DNA of 64,000 bases from Marsupella aquatica (Eukaryota; Marchantiophyta). The notes under the pieces are model-generated. The model was given only the letters and a program-made list of their open reading frames with translations. It was not told the origin of the DNA and did no database searches. The DNA lies in contig OZ316895.1 in the NCBI GenBank assembly GCA_973895155.1, forward strand, positions 22,010,001-22,074,000, read 5' to 3'. Below are positions 60,099 through 64,000 of this stretch, one piece after another (positions within the stretch are counted from its first letter, which is position 1; every line of letters begins with the position of its first letter). The position numbers and the translations under genes are program-made.

Positions 60099-62394
60099 AT
60101 GCCTCAAGGTCCACCCGAACTACCAACTTATCCAAGTCTAGAGAAAATACCACGGAGCCCCCTGCGAGAGAGTGGGTGGTACACAGCAGCTGATGTGTCT
60201 TCACACTGTCTACGATCAGATTGTTGGGTCACTCTTTTGGGGATAGTGTATGACATTACAGATCTCTTCCCCATTAATCCACCCTACTTGGCTGAGGTAA
60301 ATCCAACTTCTCAGAAACTGGAAAAAATGTTAATGTTCTAAACATATTTTGCTATGTCCTTGGGCTGTCTACTTTCATTGTGTGTTATAAGAATTCAACT
60401 CAATACACTCTAGCATGTTTGATTTCCTCCAAAGTAATCATGTTTTAGATCTTCCAGTCTTGAGATGACCTTCTTGCCATTAATCCCCAAACACAAAAGG
60501 CCCATGTTGATGATGGTCTTGCTAGAGTTGTTGTCATCTTTCCTTCCTTTAATTGATTTTGCCTTGTGGTCTTCTTTTAAAATAAAATAAAAATTGGCAT
60601 TTGTTTGGTATTTGAAAATAGGTATTTATAGAGTTATCTCTCTTGTGAATTCTAGCCTTTAATTAGAAGAGCTGGAGGGGACATCAGCCATTGGTTTGAC
60701 CCTCGATCAAAAGATGTGAATATGATAATAGACCCAGAAATGAACATGTTGAGGTATTTCACACCTGAGGTTTGAACCCCTACCTTACAAGTTCAAAAAG
60801 TGTTATTGTAAGTTATATGTATTTGTTAAACTCTCATGGTGCAATTGTTTTTCTATTCAACCCCATGTTTGGGTTAACCTCTGGTCTAGGATTTCTCCTA
60901 CTAACACAACAAAGAGGAAATGTTGAAGGTCTCAGCTGCCGTCTAGAGTCTCAAATGAGGTCCAACAAAGTAATTTTCAAGTTTATTTTTCTTGTGAAAT
61001 GCCTTAAGTTCACATAGTTAAAAATCCAGAAAATAATAAGTAAACTTTCAAAAAGATCGTTGAACATGACCTTAAAGAGAACTTGACCAATTGAGGCATG
61101 CTAGGCATCGTATCAAAAATCAGATCATGGAGGGGTATCTGTGTCAGGGAATATGGATCAGTATCTGTCTACTTTAATTGGCTTGTTTTGTCTAACATGG
61201 TGTAAAATTTCTCAAATCCTCGAGTTTATGGTACAACGTCACTATATTGCAGGGGAGATTCATTCATGTACCTCCCAAAGACCCCCGCATTGACTGGGAT
61301 AACAGCTTTGAGATTCCATGGTGGTTTGACACCAAGTATATGATTGGTAGATTGAGTCAAAGGACGAGGATCATTTGCATAAGAAATGTGCTGATTTCCC
61401 ATGGGATACTTTTGGAGGTAAGACAAAATCTGACCTGACCATTTCATTTGTGGATTACAATATCCTTCCAACTACGTGTCATTTTGGAATAAGCCTGAGA
61501 GACTGGTACAAATAAACAAGTGCAGAGCACAAAGGCTGTTTTTATGACTTTCCCAATAACTGCAAGGAAATCACCCTTTTTACAGGGCAAAGCATCCAAG
61601 TTTAACTTTTGACCTTAGTGTATTGATTTAAAAATGATGTTGTAATTGGTTATTGCCATCTACCTCTTTGTTTCCTCTTTGCTAAACCACCCATTTGTCA
61701 CTATGGCGAGATGTTATATAGTAAGGTAAGTAGTAAGCACACAAAATGGATGGTATGGGTAGACACGTACTGGGCACATCATGAAATTATTACATCTATG
61801 GCATGAAGATATGTGTAGACACATCCACTGAAGCAAAAGCAGGGGGGAAATAGATTTGAAAGTATGAGATAGTAAGGGTTAAAATGGGTCTAAGCCAGAA
61901 TATGGTAAGTTTGGTTATAAATGTGATACAAAATGCTACTTGAGCTTTATAAACTATTTGGAGTACAATAACAAATGTAAATATATTCACATCAGTACAG
62001 ACTAATTTGAGAAATCCATACTGTAAGAAAAATCATGTCAATCTTTTAATTTTTTAAAACCTCAAATGGTTCCTACTTTGACCTCCTAAAAGAACCTACC
62101 TGCCAACATCAATAATTGGCCTAACATCATTGTCTAAATCAGGTGCCATCGGAGGAGACACTACACCAAATATTAGAACGTTACCTTGTCATGAATAAAC
62201 ATGCGAAAAGTTACACTTGGAAAGCCATTGTTACCGATCATAAAGGTGAATTTGTAAACGTGAACATGGATTTAAATCTTGATGAAAATGGCATCAAGGA
62301 TGAATCTGATGAGTTTTCATCCCTGGGGATGCGTGTTGATCACCTTGTACCTTGTATTCATGTGTACTATGATGATGACCTCACCATTGGATGA
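60099..62394 (+). CDS. CYB5D1: cytochrome b5 domain-containing protein 1, four exons
   Basis: Exons 60099-60296, 60656-60769, 61253-61417 and 62143-62394, all phase 0, encode 242 residues (human CYB5D1 has 228). The cytochrome b5-like domain spans about 26-105: WYTAADVSSHCLRSDCWVTL, GIVYDITDLF, then AGGDISHWFDPRSKD. The classic HPGG heme box is not present; PINPPYLAEP stands in its place, as in animal CYB5D1, and His78 of DISHW is a candidate ligand. The second half (GRFIHVPPKDPRIDW, IPWWFDTKYMIGRLSQRTR, ETLHQILERYL, SYTWKAI, NMDLNLDENGIKDESDEF, VYYDDDLT) matches the family's ubiquitin-like C-terminal region end to end. CYB5D1 is reported as a heme-binding radial-spoke component needed for coordinated ciliary beating. 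Here it should act in sperm flagella. It is transcribed away from DRC4. Confidence 0.95.
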
Positions 62395-62760
62395 AGGAAG
62401 CACATTAAGACCACTCAATTGATATTTCTCATGGTCAATTGATACTATCCAAACAAAGATTTGATAGGGTGCCTTCACAAGACCTCAGAGGTACTTGTGA
62501 TTTTTTTCACAGAGCAAATGGAGGGCCTCTTATTGTTCTACAAATAGACTCCAGACCAGATTTCGTTGAAATGAAGTTCATAAATGCAATCCCATGAACC
62601 TGCCCATGAATGAAAGGGCCAGAGTTTGGAAAATGTTTGGACCACCCAAGGACATGATCTAAAATTCTAGGCAAACAAACACTCAAATACTCCACGTCAG
62701 CATATACTTACTTGAGCCCAGGTCTGTGTATTACTTGCTCAGTGAATACAGTGGAAATGG

Positions 62761-62900
62761 TCATAAATCTCCCAAGACTAGAAGAGAAGCTCAAGACTAG
62801 AAGAGACGCTCAAGACTATCTTTGGAGCTATGGTGTACTAAGCATAAATCTTTCAAGACTCGAAGAGAAGCTCAAGACTATCTCCGGAGCTATGGTGTAC
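62761..62900. repeat. short tandem duplication downstream of CYB5D1
   Basis: Two blocks starting cataaatctcccaagactag and cataaatctttcaagactcg share gaagagaagctcaagac and ggagctatggtgtac. The first also carries an internal extra aagactagaagagacgctc unit. Confidence 0.85.
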
Positions 62901-64000
62901 GGATGATTCCACATAGTGATGACCTCTAGAAGTAGCGTTGAATAGTGTCTTAGCGTTTGTGACAATTTTGTAAAGTCATCCTCGCTACTCGTTAGCAGCC
63001 TAATTGACATGATAATCTCACCAGTAGAGAGCATGTGTTGACTTCAGGCCCTGTTATCAGATTCTTCGTAATTCTTGCACAACCTTCTCCACTATATTAC
63101 ATGGGTAAGATCTTTCATTACATCAACTCATTATACATGGCTCCACGTTCGGATAACAATTGTATTTGTAGCCAGCGGTAGCCTCTAGCGTGATCAGCAA
63201 AGACTTGATGAAAGACTGAAGTGATATCTTCAATTGGAATATAAATTGATAGAACTAATGTGAACGGTATGTGTACAACAGAGCTTAGCCTCTAACACTG
63301 GCTCAGCACATACACGTCAGAGAGTTTCAGTAAGCGAATTGCCCTGGAATTCCCTGGAACCCAGTTGGGTGAAACCATCGTCTTCTACAACTCCTCTGGC
63401 TACCTTCCGAGAACTCTCTCGTACCTCGAGCCACAGAGCGAAGGTAGACTCTGAATGTCCATTTCAAGTTTTGTCTCAAGGTCTTGACATAGCGGGAAAG
63501 CGCACTCCGTCCATGGGCCGAGTGGATTGAACTGATGGAGACTCTTCATTCCAGAAGAGACTTTCAATTCTCACATATCAGCTCAGCATATTCAGGCAGC
63601 CTTCATTAATTTCACCTGGAAGACATTGTGGGGGTTCACAAGTGGCTTGAGTCTAATTTGATGCATACGTCTCCAACCTTGCAAACCCAGGGCATCCAAG
63701 AAGCCCCCACCCCCAAACTCCTGGAGGAACGGTTGCAAACCCATTGACCAGGTCTTATATCCCAACCCAACTAAGAAGCTTTGGCATTGTCACAGAATAC
63801 CCAGGACGCCAGTCCAGAGGGCCTTGCACGAGGCGCGTGGTAGACCAAGACCGTATATTTTTGCAATATTGCCCGACTTTGGAAAACGACGGTGCCTTGC
63901 CCTTGAGTAAATCAACCAACCAATGTGAGATTAGACAATCGTCTCTCTCTCAGGCTGAAGACCTTGCATTTGCAGTTACAGTGGTAACGGAGGCTTCTTC
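62901..64000. other. right flank, nothing recognised
   Basis: No gene found. A minus frame of about 68 codons is open across about 63330-63535 and a plus frame at 63339-63530; neither resembles a known family. Confidence 0.4.

Overview
The window looks like nuclear DNA of a seed-free land plant, most likely a bryophyte. Three things point there. It carries plant-only or plastid genes: a thylakoid-type bestrophin, a plastid uroporphyrinogen-III synthase, a PPR-SMR protein and an EFFECTOR OF TRANSCRIPTION protein. It also keeps two motile-cilium genes, DRC4/GAS8 and CYB5D1, which plants without swimming sperm have lost. Introns are short (about 0.1 to 1.2 kb), which suits a bryophyte better than a fern. 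I could not assign a genus.

Layout, left to right. 1-3.4 kb: no firm gene, one possible terminal exon, old duplications. 3.4-6.35 kb: complete four-exon bestrophin-like anion channel (+). 10.3-19.57 kb: a 5'-truncated, frameshifted LINE (+) split near its 3' end by a full-length Ty1/copia element (-). The copia has near-identical LTRs, a 5-bp target duplication, an initiator-Met tRNA primer site and a polypurine tract. Its single gag-pol frame is broken only by five nonsense codons. 21.8-23.3 kb: single-exon EFFECTOR OF TRANSCRIPTION gene (+). 24.6-32.7 kb: a repeat-dense block with a 133-bp triple tandem repeat, a 368-bp duplication and a local family of degenerate units that share two conserved modules. 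31.4-31.6 kb: calmodulin-like EF-hand fragment (-). 33.3-35.7 kb: nine-exon uroporphyrinogen-III synthase (-), with a degenerate repeat array upstream. 37.5-38.2 kb: minisatellite. 40.3-43.9 kb: four-exon PPR-SMR gene (-), with a long TC microsatellite upstream. 45.2-51.2 kb: AT-rich, no recognisable gene. 51.3-55.7 kb: eleven-exon DRC4/GAS8 (-). 60.1-62.4 kb: four-exon CYB5D1 (+), divergent from DRC4 across 4.4 kb.

Functional picture. Three genes should act in the chloroplast (ion homeostasis, tetrapyrrole synthesis, organelle gene expression). Two should act in the sperm axoneme (nexin-dynein regulatory complex and radial spoke). The two axonemal genes being neighbours is the most suggestive gene-level arrangement. 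The most striking sequence-level signals are the copia element inactivated only by changes explicable as C-to-T transitions, and the unexplained repeated modules at 25-33 kb.

Exon boundaries were derived by hand from reading phase, GT/AG sites and remembered family alignments. No similarity search was run. Family assignments of the six intact genes are strong; roles in this organism are inferred.
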